Assembly: GCA_047495785.1 (NCBI GenBank)
Contig: JBLDXI010000032.1
Location: forward strand, 620,001 to 684,000
Direction of reading: 5' to 3'
Source of the DNA: Lepidodermella squamata
Taxonomy: Eukaryota > Gastrotricha
DNA: 64,000 nucleotides
The notes below the pieces were generated by a model, which made no database searches, was not told the origin of the DNA, and worked only from the letters and a program-made list of their open reading frames with translations. The translations under genes were made by a program, and so were the position numbers. Below are positions 46,131 through 57,019 of the stretch, one piece after another (the stretch's first letter is position 1; the number at the start of each line of letters is the position of its first letter).

Positions 46131-48330
46131 TTAATTTTTGAAACGAGTCGTCAATACTGATAGCCCGCTTGATTCTCTACAAGGTATCAGCGACTCGAGT
46201 CCCAAAACAGCGCCGCTCGTGCGAAAATCGCGTCTTGAAAACTCCATTCGTCGTTCAGATTCGTCGTTCGCCTCGTTAACCTGGCTCTCCTCGTTCCCTT
46301 CGTTTACTTCGTCTTTGTCGTCGATATGGTTGAAACATTCAATTTCCCATGTGTCAACCCATGTGGTTTCGATGAAATTTCGGCCCTCCGAAGCATCAAC
46401 CTCGAATTCGGCACAGAAAATGGCGAAGATTGCACGCCAAATGCGAAAAATCTCGCGTTTCGAGCAAGACGCTTGGAGCACACCAAAGCATTTCAGCGCC
46501 AGTTTACGAGCTTCCTTCTTCACAGGTACCTTGAAAGATCATGCATCAAGTGATTTATGCAAAAGGTGACGAGAGTTCCGGAAGTTGGCAGGGTTTTGCC
46601 GTCTTTGTGAGCGTCAATAAACAGGCGGCTTAGGTTGATCACGTAACTTCGCAGATTTTTCTCACAAAATGTAATCACCACGGCATGAAACTCTGCGAAA
46701 CAGCAATCGATTACCACCACTCTCGGCATTTTCGCCGCCCTGTGAGCTCGTTCCACCGCCGATTTCCAGGTCGTTAAAAAACAGGGAAACATAATTTTTT
46801 ATTTGCTGTCCAATTCAAAATCAATGAGTTCGAAAATATTCCATAGCTTAAAAAATGGGTCCAAAGATCACTCGCAAAACATCAGTAAAATTTAGGCTTG
46901 TTTTGGAGAATGTTCAGAAAATCAAGGTGAACTCGTAAATTAATAAAAGAAATACAGGTAACAAAGGGATATACAAATATGAAGCCCCAATATTTTACCG
47001 GGAATTTTGCGAGATCACCTTGATTTAAAAAAAAAATTGGAGTGAGTGCCTGCATTTTTGGCCTTAGACTTGAATACAAGAGCCACACTCGATTTCAACA
47101 ATGAAAAATCTTTCGGTTTACAAATTTGTCACGTCTTAGATACTTTTAGAAGGTACTTAGAAGGTAGGTCAATAGACAAAAATGCTGGATTTTTACCTTC
47201 AAAAAGAAAGCGATTCTGTCGCCAGTCTGCTCAGCAGAAATCAGCTCACCCACCGGGTAACCCACAGGCTTGTCATCAACCGTTGTAGGCAGAAATGCGT
47301 GTAAAAAAACGCGCTTGCTCGTTTCATAGTCAAGTTTCCATATACCACCTGTCGCTTCCAACGCACAAATGATGTGTCCATGCTTGACTGCTCAAAGAAT
47401 AATTCAATTGACAAGCCGAAGTAAAGAACTAGACCCATCGGATAATCCTAATAGAATCAATATTAAAAGCTGCATATTCACAAGTTAATAGTTACTCACA
47501 ATTGACTGTCGAATGTAAGGTCTTACTCTGGCATTTTGTTCATCCCGCAGTTTAATGAGATCAAAGCGGGGATCAGCATCGGCTCGACCATCTATAAAAC
47601 AGTTCTTGAATTCGTTTCATTTTATTCATAAAAATTAATTTTCAAACCCAAGTTCCATCTTTTTCGACTGAATTTTCTGTAGTGCGGACAGGTCTGGTAC
47701 CTCTGTCGTGGGCATTTGAGCAAACATCTCGCCATGAAGCTTCTTCGCTGTAGTCTTTTTCAATTCTTCGGCCAATTTTTCGCGTTTGTTTCCGGAAATT
47801 TTCTCTACCCGTGGCTCTCCTTCATGATTGAAAACGCCTAAAACGTTCAATGATGATTTAGTTGGAAGAGGAAGTAAGAGAAATAACAATACCAGCAACA
47901 ACTTTCAGCTCGAATTTGAAGGAACCAGTTCCGGTATCGTCCAAATCGCAGCTGAATTCGAAACTTCGGCACTTAAAATATTGGCATTCACCCTTGCCAG
48001 TCGCCATTCGAGTGCCCTCGGTGATGCTACGGCCATCGAAACTGATTGGGCATGTTGTTTCTGGCTTGGAAGCATCGCGTAGTAACTGCGCCCAGCCTTC
48101 CGGAAATTTTCATTCAAGTCGAGGCTTGCCATTTCTCAACGTTCCGTTTCTCTTCTGGACTGGGTTTAATGCGCTTGAGAAAGGCACATTCACGCAGAAA
48201 TGCTCATACTCCACCTGGTTGGTTTTCTCCAGCACTTCGAGATGCGAGCCTCCGCAGCCCTTTTTCCGCATTTTATCCTTGTACCTTTCATACGCGCACT
48301 TCCTTTGATACCATTCATTCGGCTTTTGCT
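46131..48330 (-). pseudogene. MULE-like transposase remnant, copy 1
   Basis: Read leftward from about 48310, a Cys/Lys-rich segment (NEWYQRKCAYERYKDKMRKK) resembles the zinc-binding N-terminus of FLYWCH/MULE transposases. An in-frame TGA then breaks the chain after GKPRLE; the same frame continues KFPEGWAQLLRDASKP. Later pieces, separated by apparent introns, give GRADADPRFDLIKLRDEQN, YPMGLVLYFGLSIELFFEQ, ALEATGGIWKLDYETSKRVF and a MULE-type core (MPRVVVIDCCFAEFHAVVIT, then TFCINHLMHDLSRYL). A frameshift separates the FFEQ and HGHIICALEATGG pieces. The premature stop and frameshift make it non-functional. A second, shorter copy lies at the right edge of the window. Confidence 0.65.
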
Positions 48331-48927
48331 GTTTAGTGCAGACTGAGTTGCTATCTCGCCCTAATTAATACGTAAGTGAAACAAAGGTAATGGGGAATTA
48401 TTTAAGTGACTTACAAGATAAATTCAGCTCCTTCCAGTTGCTCAGTTCAGAAAGTATTTCTTCCTCAGATTTCATATTTTCGCATTATCGAGTTGGAAAC
48501 GAGATGATGAACTCTAAGTTTCAGTTTCAACTTTTTGATGTGAGCAGCGCGCGCGATGCTAAATTCGCGTGCAAACCATCACATTGGTGCCACCTTTCTT
48601 TGCACAGATGGCCATTTTTCATTTTGACAAAACAAATTTTCGATCTTTCAAAAATAATTGTTGTAAGACCTCAAGCACCATTGAGCCTACATCCTATGCC
48701 CATATAATTTCAGATAATGTACTTGACTATTGATGTACTCGTAAGCCACTTAGACACGCCAGATACCCATTTAAACAATTTAGGTTTTAGAAATCCTTCT
48801 TTTATCTCACCTTTAGAGGCAATCAATGAAGAGCAACTTGAGCGTACTGTTCGCTCATAAAATAACGAAAATGTCATTTTTAATTGCTGTTTTATTCTGA
48901 TTATATTCAACGAAATTGGCTGGCTCA
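48331..48927. other. Spacer, nothing recognised
   Basis: About 600 bases between the transposase remnant and the next inverted-repeat element. No convincing coding or repeat structure. Confidence 0.35.
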
Positions 48928-50211
48928 TATACTGTATACGTACAAATTTTCGCTGTAATTTTATTTTCGCGAAATTTCGCGACGACCTCGGCTCGCGAAT
49001 TCAAGATTCGCGAAAATTTATCCCTCGCGAAAATTAATTGCACGCGAAAAAAAATCCCTCGTGAAAGAAAATCGCTCGCAGAGATTACGTAATTCTAAAC
49101 GATTTGAAAAGCAGTCTTGGGCACCAGGCACCTGCGAGACTAGTTGGTCATATCATGCTCATTTCCTAGCAGCGCGAAAAACTGCTTGAGCTAAAAGTGG
49201 ATGCCGCTGCGAGGCGCTGCTGATTGGCTGAGACGACTAAGCCAATCAAATCTGGTTTAAATGGTGGTCGATTGTCCATCAAGTGGTTATCAATCGAGCC
49301 GCGCGCGTAATTAGTGCGCCATTGTAGATCGAGTAGTCGATTAAGCGCGCCTTCGCACTTTCCGCTTCTCTACACAGCTATCAATTTCGCAACCAGCCGC
49401 TATTGCTCGCATAACCGGAACGACATGCGCACGAGTTACGAGATTACGGGCCCTCCTTAGATTGCGCAATCAGAGGGTGAATGTGGATCTTTGCGGAAAC
49501 GCAAACTCAAATTATAATTTCTGGACCGCGCGCGCTATTGACAGAAAGATACTGCTGATTGTTTTGGCGGTTTTTATACTCTGATAAAATTCAGAAAATT
49601 CTCTATCGAATAGATATAGGTTTCTCGCGAAAAGAATAATGGGAAAATCTTACGCGCGACTTCAATTTCGTTTTCAGGCGAGAGAGCGCGCTCTCATCCT
49701 GTGCGCAAATTTTGAGGTGCGCGTAAAACTTATTTTCATGAATTTTTTCACGCGAGAACCCTATATCTATTCGATAGCGAATTGTTGGAATTATTTTGCA
49801 GTATGAAAACCGACGCGGTGTTTGGAAGTAATTCTTTGAAATCCGCGCGCGCGGTCTAGAACTTGTTAAAAATCAGGACTAAGAAAAGTGAACTGATGCG
49901 CGCGCGCGAGGAATACAAGTGCGCGCGCGCCAAGTCCTGATTGGCAACCAATCAGCGAGCCGGAATTGAGTGCACGCGCAACGTAATCGCCACGCGCGAG
50001 CTGTAGTTGTTACGCGCGAAATGCACGTAACTTTTACCGAGATCGCCGTATCCTCGCGAATTCAAGATTTTCGCGAAAATTACTGTTTTATTACGCAATT
50101 ATCCAAGGATCGCCCTCGCGAATTTAAAATTTCGCGAAAATAGAAAATGGTCATTTTTGGGCAATTCGCGAATTCAAGATTACCGCGAAAATTAGTACGT
50201 ATACAGTATTC
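48928..50211. mobile_element. 1.28-kb CpG-rich element with long terminal inverted repeats
   Basis: The left end reads ATACTGTATACGTACAAATT and the right end mirrors it (AATTAGTACGTATACAGTAT). Subterminal TTCGCGAA/CGCGAATTCAAGATT words recur in both orientations. A second inverted pair lies inside (CTATCGAATAGATATAGG near 49602, CCTATATCTATTCGATAG near 49769). CG-alternating runs occur around 49845-49935. There is no transposase, so it is a non-autonomous DNA element. Confidence 0.75.
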
Positions 50212-50813
50212 CTTACCATGTACTGGAGTAGGGCAATCGAGTGGCGTATTGGCAGGGTGGGCCGCTGACAAGTGAACCGCCAACTTCCAAAATCCCCGTT
50301 AAAATGGAAGTTGGCGGCCCACCGGCGGCCTCTGGAAGAGTCATGGAAACAAGTATCTTGCGCTGCCAGATGGATACATCGAGAATATCACTTGGCAGAC
50401 ACCATTCCGACAACAAAAGGTGGCCGTTAATGTTTCAAAAACTGGGCCGCCAACTTCTGCTCACTTGTCAACAAGAATTATTAAAATTAATACAAAAATG
50501 TGATTATTGTGGAATATTTACTGATAAGGTGTCACTGATGAAATGTCACTGCTGAAAAGTCTGACCATTAAATAATTTTTTAATTCATCTAATTAATAAA
50601 AAATTCAATTTTCAATTTTCAAAGTTATCATTTTTAATTAAATGAATAAAAGATTAGTTGATATAACGATGTTTATATTCCGGTATTACTATGCTACTAA
50701 AATGAATAAAAAGAAAAGTTTCGAATAATTCTTACGGGTATATTTTTTGTCATTTGTTTTCAAAAAATAATTATTTCCGGCAGCTTTGATTCTAGTTTAT
50801 TCAAGTCTACATA
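50212..50813. other. Spacer upstream of the NTPase copy 2 stop
   Basis: It contains two similar GCCGCCAACTTCC/GGCCGCCAACTTC words near 50276 and 50450, and a GTCACTGCTGAAAAGTCTGACC sequence near 50545 that recurs inverted at about 62181. From about 50760 it is shared with the flank of copy 1. No gene. Confidence 0.4.
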
Positions 50814-51995
50814 TTATTTCAAAAGTTCCATTAATTTTTCACGTGGTGGTACTTTGGTTAGGTTGTGCCGAATAACTAGCCCGATTGCCGGAGTAGCAGG
50901 AACAAGAAAACGTTTTCCACTCCGATACACCTCGCGCAAGACGTAATCAGGATCTGGACGCTCTATCATCTGGCTCACCAACACTGCACTTGGAACATTC
51001 AGCGTCGCTTCGTCGAGCAGTTTCAATATTGTGTTCATCTGCTTATGTTTCACCCTTGCAGAACCAACGGTTGTGATTGCCTCGACAATTTGATTTTCCA
51101 ACGTCTCCCAAACGATATCTTCTAACATCTTCTTCCCTGCCTCAGTCAATTTGCCGTCGCGGTCTCTATCCTCACGTGAATACTTCCAGGCGATTTTCTT
51201 GTTTAGATGTGGGAAGCCTCCAAGCACTGACCAAACTGCCATCTTCAAGCCTACAGCATCTAGATCAGCGAATAGAACCTGAAATTCAGGAATCCTCCAC
51301 ATTTGGTCTTGATCGTAAGGCTCAACATTTATCACATCCTGTCTCCCCGTTTCCAATAGTCCAGGAGGAAGCGTGTTCGGAGGGCCATCCACAATGACGT
51401 GAAGCCCATACTTTTCTGTTAGCAAACGAACGGCACCAGTAAGCTTTGCGTAAGGTTCCTTATCCTCAGGCGACCGTTCGCTAGCACGAATCACAAGAAA
51501 TGGCGATTTTCCAGTCAGGCGCTTGAATAGGTAAATAGCCCACAGAGCGCGATATTCGTCAGCGAACAATGGCACTTTCGTTACAGCACGCAAAGCTTCA
51601 AAAACGATAGTGTCCTGGTCAGTACCTGCAGGAATCTGTATAAAAGAAAAAATGACAACAAATGAGCTACCGCAGTTAAAAATGTCACTTACAACGCATT
51701 CAACTACTCCGCGTTTACAGCTTGTGAACGTGTCTATCATACACGACTTCCCAACACCTACGGCTCCAGTAACAACGATGTAGCGTTGATGGCCCCAGGG
51801 GTAGTTTTGAAGCTGTTCAAGTTCTTTCGTCCTAATAGAGCGCGGACGCAGATCAGGAGACTTCATCAGCAGACCAAGTGTCGGCAGTGAAGAGAAGCCA
51901 GCTATTCCTACAACACTTCCAACAGCCCATTTGATAGATGGTCGCTGAAAGACTCGCGACACCGTTATCCAATATTGTCGCAGTTTCTTAAGCAT
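50814..51995 (-). CDS. Membrane-anchored P-loop NTPase, copy 2 (intact)
   Basis: Exon 1 is 51995-51693 (101 codons) and exon 2 is 51635-50814, with a 57-bp intron (GTAAGT...TATACAG, phase 0), giving 374 aa. Residues about 20-43 form one membrane segment (WAVGSVVGIAGFSSLPTLGL). A Walker A motif follows (TGAVGVGKSC, about 78-87). A hydrophobic strand ending in Asp (LHVIVDGPPN) may be Walker B. The rest is helical, ending REKLMELLK. The intron is open and a multiple of three, so a retained-intron protein would read through. In copy 3 the same interval is 56 bp, confirming that it is spliced. I do not recognise the family beyond AAA/STAND-like P-loop NTPases; a mitochondrial or other organellar membrane location is possible. 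Three copies lie within 13 kb. Confidence 0.75.
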   Translation of the reverse strand: MLKKLRQYWITVSRVFQRPSIKWAVGSVVGIAGFSSLPTLGLLMKSPDLRPRSIRTKELEQLQNYPWGHQRYIVVTGAVGVGKSCMIDTFTSCKRGVVECVVSDIFNCGSSFVVIFSFIQIPAGTDQDTIVFEALRAVTKVPLFADEYRALWAIYLFKRLTGKSPFLVIRASERSPEDKEPYAKLTGAVRLLTEKYGLHVIVDGPPNTLPPGLLETGRQDVINVEPYDQDQMWRIPEFQVLFADLDAVGLKMAVWSVLGGFPHLNKKIAWKYSREDRDRDGKLTEAGKKMLEDIVWETLENQIVEAITTVGSARVKHKQMNTILKLLDEATLNVPSAVLVSQMIERPDPDYVLREVYRSGKRFLVPATPAIGLVIRHNLTKVPPREKLMELLK

Positions 51996-52079
51996 AACAG
52001 CTCTACAGGAAGCAGAAATTAGAGAAATTCTACAGAGAAATCCATTAATAAGAATGGAAGAAATCGCCCTTTAAAACAC

Positions 52080-52820
52080 GATATTTTAGCAAAATAATTG
52101 TGCAGTTTCGAGCCATTTTGCTTTATTAAGATGTAAGATGTTATATTTTCGTGCAACGTTTCGGCCACGAAATGGCCATCGTCAGGCAATATCTTAGAAA
52201 TAAAATAATTGAAATAATTCGAAAACTCCGAAAAATCAGGATATTTAACTCAGAAAACTCAGAACATTAATATTATTAACTCTGAAACTCTGAAGTTCCT
52301 TACATTAATCTGACTCAGACCAGCTCTGATGGGGCTTCATCATTTTCTCGTAATTCTGTCTCCACTTCTGAATCTGATGGGCCGCTGGCCGCTTTCGGAA
52401 GCCAGAATTTCGTTCGTAGTTGGCCAAGTATTCGGGTGAGTAGCGTTGCAACGAGGGCTTCGATCATTTACTTAGGGTTGCGGCAGGGGGGTTATGACGA
52501 TGATGAATGATGATCTTCCGCCTCTTGGCCAGGTGACGCGCTAAATGGCAGTGGCTCGGGCGATGACCGGATAATTTTATTCGGCTCTCGAACACAAATA
52601 GAACGGGTCAGAGGTCATCCCTTACCTAGTGGCGTATGGGACCTATATAAGTTGTCCTAGGCTATTAGAATTATGTTGAAAAATAATATTCGGAGTTTGC
52701 GGAGTAAAATTAAAATGAATTTTTTGAGTTATCTGAGTTAAAATTTTTAATTATTTCTGAGTTTCGAAAAATAATTGGAAAAATATTCTGAGTTTTTTTA
52801 CTTCGCGGAGTTTTCTGACG
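52080..52820. repeat. Repeat A, copy 2
   Basis: The uninterrupted reference copy. It carries the hammerhead-like core at about 52153-52185, an AACTCAGAAAACTCAGAAC segment, the intact sites into which elements inserted in copies 1 and 3, a TATA-like CCTATATAAG at about 52641-52650, and a right end with inverted relatives of the left (TTTTTGAGTTATCTGAGTT, ACTTCGCGGAGTTTTCTGAC). From about 52700 it departs from copies 1 and 3, which continue into transposase sequence. Confidence 0.75.
52153..52186 (-). ncRNA. Hammerhead-ribozyme-like core (motif only), copy 2
   Basis: On the minus strand the sequence reads CTGACGAT, then a 5-bp hairpin GGCCA-TTTCG-TGGCC, then GAAACG. This is the CUGANGA - stem II - GAAA order of a hammerhead core, with one extra U before stem II. 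I could not identify stem III with a UH cleavage site or a closing stem I, so activity is unproven. Confidence 0.3.
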
Positions 52821-52880
52821 GCTCTACGACAAATCAGAAAGGACAACTGTGAATTCGACAAATCAGAACAGACAAATCAG

Positions 52881-53885
52881 AAAACGACAACTCACAATAA
52901 TTTTCGCGAATTTTTCTGAGCGACAAATCCGAATTATCTGCGACAACTCAGAATGCGACAATTTAGAATTACTCCCCTGTATTTTTCTCAGCGACAAATC
53001 AGAACGCGACGGTGTGGCGACATTTCCGGTCGCGACTTTAGCGTCCCTAAACTTTGCGTCCCGACCTTTCCGCCCAAAAACATTTCAGCCCAAATTTGTC
53101 AACGACAAATACGCGCGCGACTATTGAGCCGATAAGCACGACATTTGAGCTATCGCCAACGACACAAGAGCCCCAGGTAAATATTTATTTATTGATTTAT
53201 CAGGTTCAACTTGAGAAATGCGACATAGGCGCTTAGGGCAAAGGAACAAATTTATGCCACAAGTTCTATTGGTAATTTAATAGCAAGAGGACGTTTGCTA
53301 ACATAGAGATCGAAGTTCGATCTCATTGCTCGCTAATAACGAAAGTAGTACAACCGAATTGCGAATTAAGAATGGAATTGCTATAATTTCGAAGTGATTA
53401 GTTAAGCATAGTCGAGCAGAGAAGGAGATGTGGCAGTTTGCAAGGTTAGGCCGCGGGCGTTAGGGTCGTGAGGTGAAAAGTCGCATCCTACTCTCAGATT
53501 TAAATGCGTCATCAACGCCCCAAGTGCGTCAAGGAATTCGGAAAATTATTTTCAATTCTTGGCTTAAACGTCGTGGGCGGATTAGTCGCTGGCTGTAATG
53601 TCTTGGGCGGAAAAGTCGGGACGCAAAGTTCACCAGCGGAATTGCCGGGACGGAAATGTCACACGACCAACGCGACAATAATTTAGAAGAATGAATTTAC
53701 TTCATATTAGAGACATGCGAATCTCATGCTGAATAAATTTGATGGTCCTTGAATAGCTCGTCAATGCTTTAAGCTTCAAGGTGATGGATTCAACTCATCT
53801 AAATTGTCGCGTTCTGATTTGTCGCAGATAATTCGGATTTGTCGCTCAGAAAAAATCGCGAACATTATTCTGAGTTGTCGTTTTC
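52881..53885. mobile_element. 1-kb element with about 85-bp inverted repeats (GCGACAAATC family)
   Basis: The left arm (AAAACGACAACTCA, then TTCTGAGCGACAAATCCGAA, then TTATCTGCGACAA) is mirrored at 53800-53885 (TTGTCGCAGATAATTCGG, TTTGTCGCTCAGAA, GAGTTGTCGTTTTC). The interior holds further GCGTC/GCGAC/AAAGTCG words in both orientations. No transposase frame. Confidence 0.8.
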
Positions 53886-55014
53886 GCAAATGACGCGACT
53901 AATGCGAACAAAAGTTCGGACTTGCCGGTACACGTTTCTGACTGGTGTGGCGACAAATCCGTGCGCGACTTTTGCGTCCGTAAACTTTGCGCCTTGACAA
54001 TTACGTCCAAAGACATTATAGCCCAAAAATGTGGGCGACCTATCAGCCCGCGACAAAATAAGTACAAATTTGGTTAATTTAGGCGGCAATTTAGCTAGCG
54101 AAACTTCCAACGGCGACAGAAGCGCTTTGTGTAAATGATTTATTTACGACATTATAGCTAGTGACTTTATCGCTGGCGACATAACAGCAAATAGATACCG
54201 AATTCCAACCAGAAGTGGAAACAGGTAGAATTTTAGCAACCAAACTTGACCAATGACAAGACTTGGATTTTCTTGGTGAGACCGGGCCCGCTTGACGTGG
54301 CTCCACTGAAATGATCGTTTTTACCGGCCCGAATGGGGCCCTTTCCTCGCAGCCATTCCTCGGATGAGACCGGTTGGAGTGACATAGGCCACTAAATTTA
54401 GTGAGAACCAATTTCCCGCATTTATCTCAAAACCAGACCCATACCGGTGTAACCTGTTTTCTACCTCTGATTTAGTTTAGCATTAAGAATAAAGCCTTGA
54501 TAGCCAAGTTCGATCATCACGTGACATATGGCAAGGGCGTTAATGTCGTGTGCGTACAGGTCGCGAGCGATCATGTCGCCATTAATAAATAATAATAATA
54601 CATTTTCACGCGTCATATCCGCCCATTTTTTGGGCAGATATTTTGACGTTCATATATTTAAAATTATCAAGATTAAGGCTATAACGCCACTGGCGTTCAT
54701 GTCGCTAGCGGTCTTGTCGTGGGACGTATTTGTCGGGGCGCACAGTTAACCGGCGGATTAGTCGGGGGTCGGGGCGTATTTGTCACCCATCCTTCTGACT
54801 TTCCGAAGTTAATTAAAATATTTTAAAAATTCATTTTACTGAGTTGTACGATTCTGAAATGACGCGTAGAGTACTGAAATGTCGATAAAATAAAAATGAT
54901 TTTGATTTTCTCAAATGTCGCGTTCTGAAATGTCGATTTCTGTAATGTCTCTACTGAATTGGCGTAGATCCTTATTTCCGGCAGCTTTGATTCTAGTTTA
55001 TTCTAGTCTAAATA
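53886..55014. repeat. Related GCGAC-rich repeat copies next to NTPase copy 3
   Basis: 53930-54130 is a diverged direct copy of 53000-53190 (both contain GGTGTGGCGACA, a GCGACTTT-GCGTCC stretch and TAAACTTTGCG). Inverted relatives occur at 53560-53660 and 54690-54790. TGTCG and CGACA words continue to about 54960, just before NTPase copy 3. These appear to be nested, decayed members of the 52881-53885 element family. No gene. Confidence 0.6.
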
Positions 55015-56192
55015 TTATTTCAAAAGTTCCATTAATTTTTCACGTGGTGGTACTTTGGTTAGGTTGTGCCGAATAACTAGCCCGATTGCCGGAGTAGCAG
55101 GAACAAGAAAACGTTTCCCACTCCGATACACCTCGCGCAAGACGTTATCAGGATCTGGACGCTTCAAATTTTTTGGCAGGGACACAGACGCTACTTTCAA
55201 CGTGCTTTCATCCAGCAGTTTCAGAATTTCCCTTGTCTGAGGATACATTCGCTTGGAATTGTCCACGGTTGTGATTGCCTCGACAATTTGATTTTCCAAC
55301 GTCTCCCAAACGATATCTTCTAACATCTGCTTCCCCGCCTCAGTCAATTTGCCGTCGCGGTCTCTATCCTCACGTGAATACTTCCAGGCGATTTTCTTGT
55401 TTAGATGTGGGAAGCCTCCAAGCACTGACCAAACTGCCATCTTCAAGCCTACAGCATCTAGATCAGCGAATAGAACCTGAAATTCAGGAATCCTCCACAG
55501 TTGGTCTTGATCGTAAGGCTCAACATTTATCACATCCTGTCTCCCCGTTTCCAATAGTCCAGGAGGAAGCGTGTTCGGAGGGCCATCCACAATGACGTGA
55601 AGCCCATACTTTTCTGTTAGCAAACGAACGGCACCAGTAAGCTTTGCGTAAGGTTCCTTATCCTCAGGCGACCGTTCGCTAGCACGAATCACAAGAAATG
55701 GCGATTTTCCAGTCAGGCGCTTGAATAGGTAAATAGCCCACAGAGCGCGATATTCGTCAGCGAACAATGGCACTTTCGTTACAGCACGCAAAGCTTTAAA
55801 AACGATAGTGTCCTGGTCAGTACCCGCAGGAATCTGTATAAAAGAAAAAATGACAACAAATGAGCTACCGCAGCAAAAATGTTACTTACAACGCATTTAA
55901 CTACTCCGCGTTTACAGCTTGTGAACGTGTCTATCAAACACGACTTCCCAACACCTATGGCTCCAGTAACAACGATGTAGCGTTGATGGCCCCATGGGTA
56001 GTTTTGAAGCTGTTCAAGTTCTTTCGTCCTAATAGAGCGCGGACGCAGATCAGGAGACTTCATCAGCAGACCAAGTGTCGGCAGTGAAGAGAAGCCAGCT
56101 ATTCCTACAACACTCCCAACAGCCCATTTGATAGATGGTCGCTGAAAGACTCGCGACACCGGTATCCAATAATGTCGCAGTTTCTTAAACAT
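55015..56192 (-). CDS. Membrane-anchored P-loop NTPase, copy 3 (intact, mosaic)
   Basis: Exon 1 is 56192-55890 and exon 2 is 55833-55015, with a 56-bp intron, giving 373 aa. The order is as in copy 2: membrane segment (WAVGSVVGIAGFSSLPTLGL), Walker A (TGAIGVGKSC), LHVIVDGPPN, helical C-terminus ending EKLMELLK. The protein is almost identical to copy 2 except for one sharply bounded block of about 40 residues (55165-55265; NSKRMYPQTREILKLLDEST against ARVKHKQMNTILKLLDEAT in copy 2), which suggests gene conversion from an unseen paralogue. The flanking sequence on both sides stays nearly identical. An extra copy of the 5' part of exon 1 lies immediately upstream in frame. If the upstream ATG were used, the protein would gain a second membrane segment. 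Confidence 0.7.
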
Positions 56193-56387
56193 AACAGCTC
56201 TATAGGAAGCAGAAATTATATGAGAATTAGATACAGAGAAATCTATTAATAACCTTATCAGCAGACCAAGTGTCGGCAGCGAAGAGAAGCCAGCTATTCC
56301 TACAACACTTCCAACAGCCCATTTGATAGATGGTCGCTGAAAGACTCGCGACACCGGTATCCAATATTGTCGCAGTTTCTTAAGCAT
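56193..56387 (-). repeat. Tandem duplication of the 5' part of NTPase exon 1
   Basis: From the Met at 56387 the sequence repeats MLKKLRQYWIPVSRVFQRPS and the membrane segment, then runs in frame (IRLLIDFSVSNSHIISASY) into the Met at 56192 that starts copy 3. The offset is 195 bp (65 codons), so the duplication preserves the reading frame. It includes the 5' flank, now translated if the upstream ATG is used. Confidence 0.75.
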
Positions 56388-56489
56388 AACAGCACTATAG
56401 AAAGCAGAAATTAGATGAGAATTAGATACAGAGAAATCCATTAATAAGAATAGAAGACATCGTTATTGTGTTTCAAGTTGTACGTTAAT

Positions 56490-56968
56490 CTTTAACCCGC
56501 GCGCTGATTGGTCAATTTATTGTTGCAATTCAATTTATTCGTCTGGTCAAATTCGGCCTCGAATCGAAAAATCAAATCCGAGAAATCGAGTCCATTGGAA
56601 AAGCTGTGGATGGTCGAAAGGACGTGGCTATGCTGGGAATCGATCACGCTGTAATCGAATCGGTTACCTGGCGCGGATCGACGTTCAACTCGAATGACAT
56701 CGTCCTGGCTAACGGCTGCGAGCTTATTTTTTTTAAAATTGAACACTTTGTATATAACCGCAGCGACGGTGAAATTTTAGTTCGACTACTGGAAGCGAAT
56801 TGCAATTATTTTATGGGAACTAATTCGTATCAAATTGTGTCTTATGGTGGCAAATCCATCTTAGCTCCTCTGTCTCAAATTAGCTTCCCTTGGCCGGTAC
56901 TGCGTAAGGCAGACCGCTTATTGTTATTAGCAACCCCAAGGGTGTTGTTTTTAATCGAAACCGAATAA
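56490..56968 (+). CDS. Probable 3' exon or remnant of a transposon-type gene
   Basis: The frame is open from about 56490 to the stop at 56966-56968, with no early ATG; a GTG at 56606 is not a credible start. The content looks coding: DHAVIESVTWRGSTFNSNDI followed by LANGCELIFFKIEHFV and LLEANCNYFMGTNSYQIV. That pattern (a short SFxxNDIVL segment and a beta-rich block ending in a conserved YQ/YEV) resembles C-terminal domains of some transposon-derived animal proteins, as far as I can judge from memory. It may be an exon of a longer gene whose 5' part is lost at the insertion boundary. It lies 52 bases before the next gene on the same strand. Confidence 0.4.
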
Positions 56969-57019
56969 TTTAATAAATTATTTTTTTAGGAGTCGATTGT
57001 TAATTTCATTTTTTTTGTC

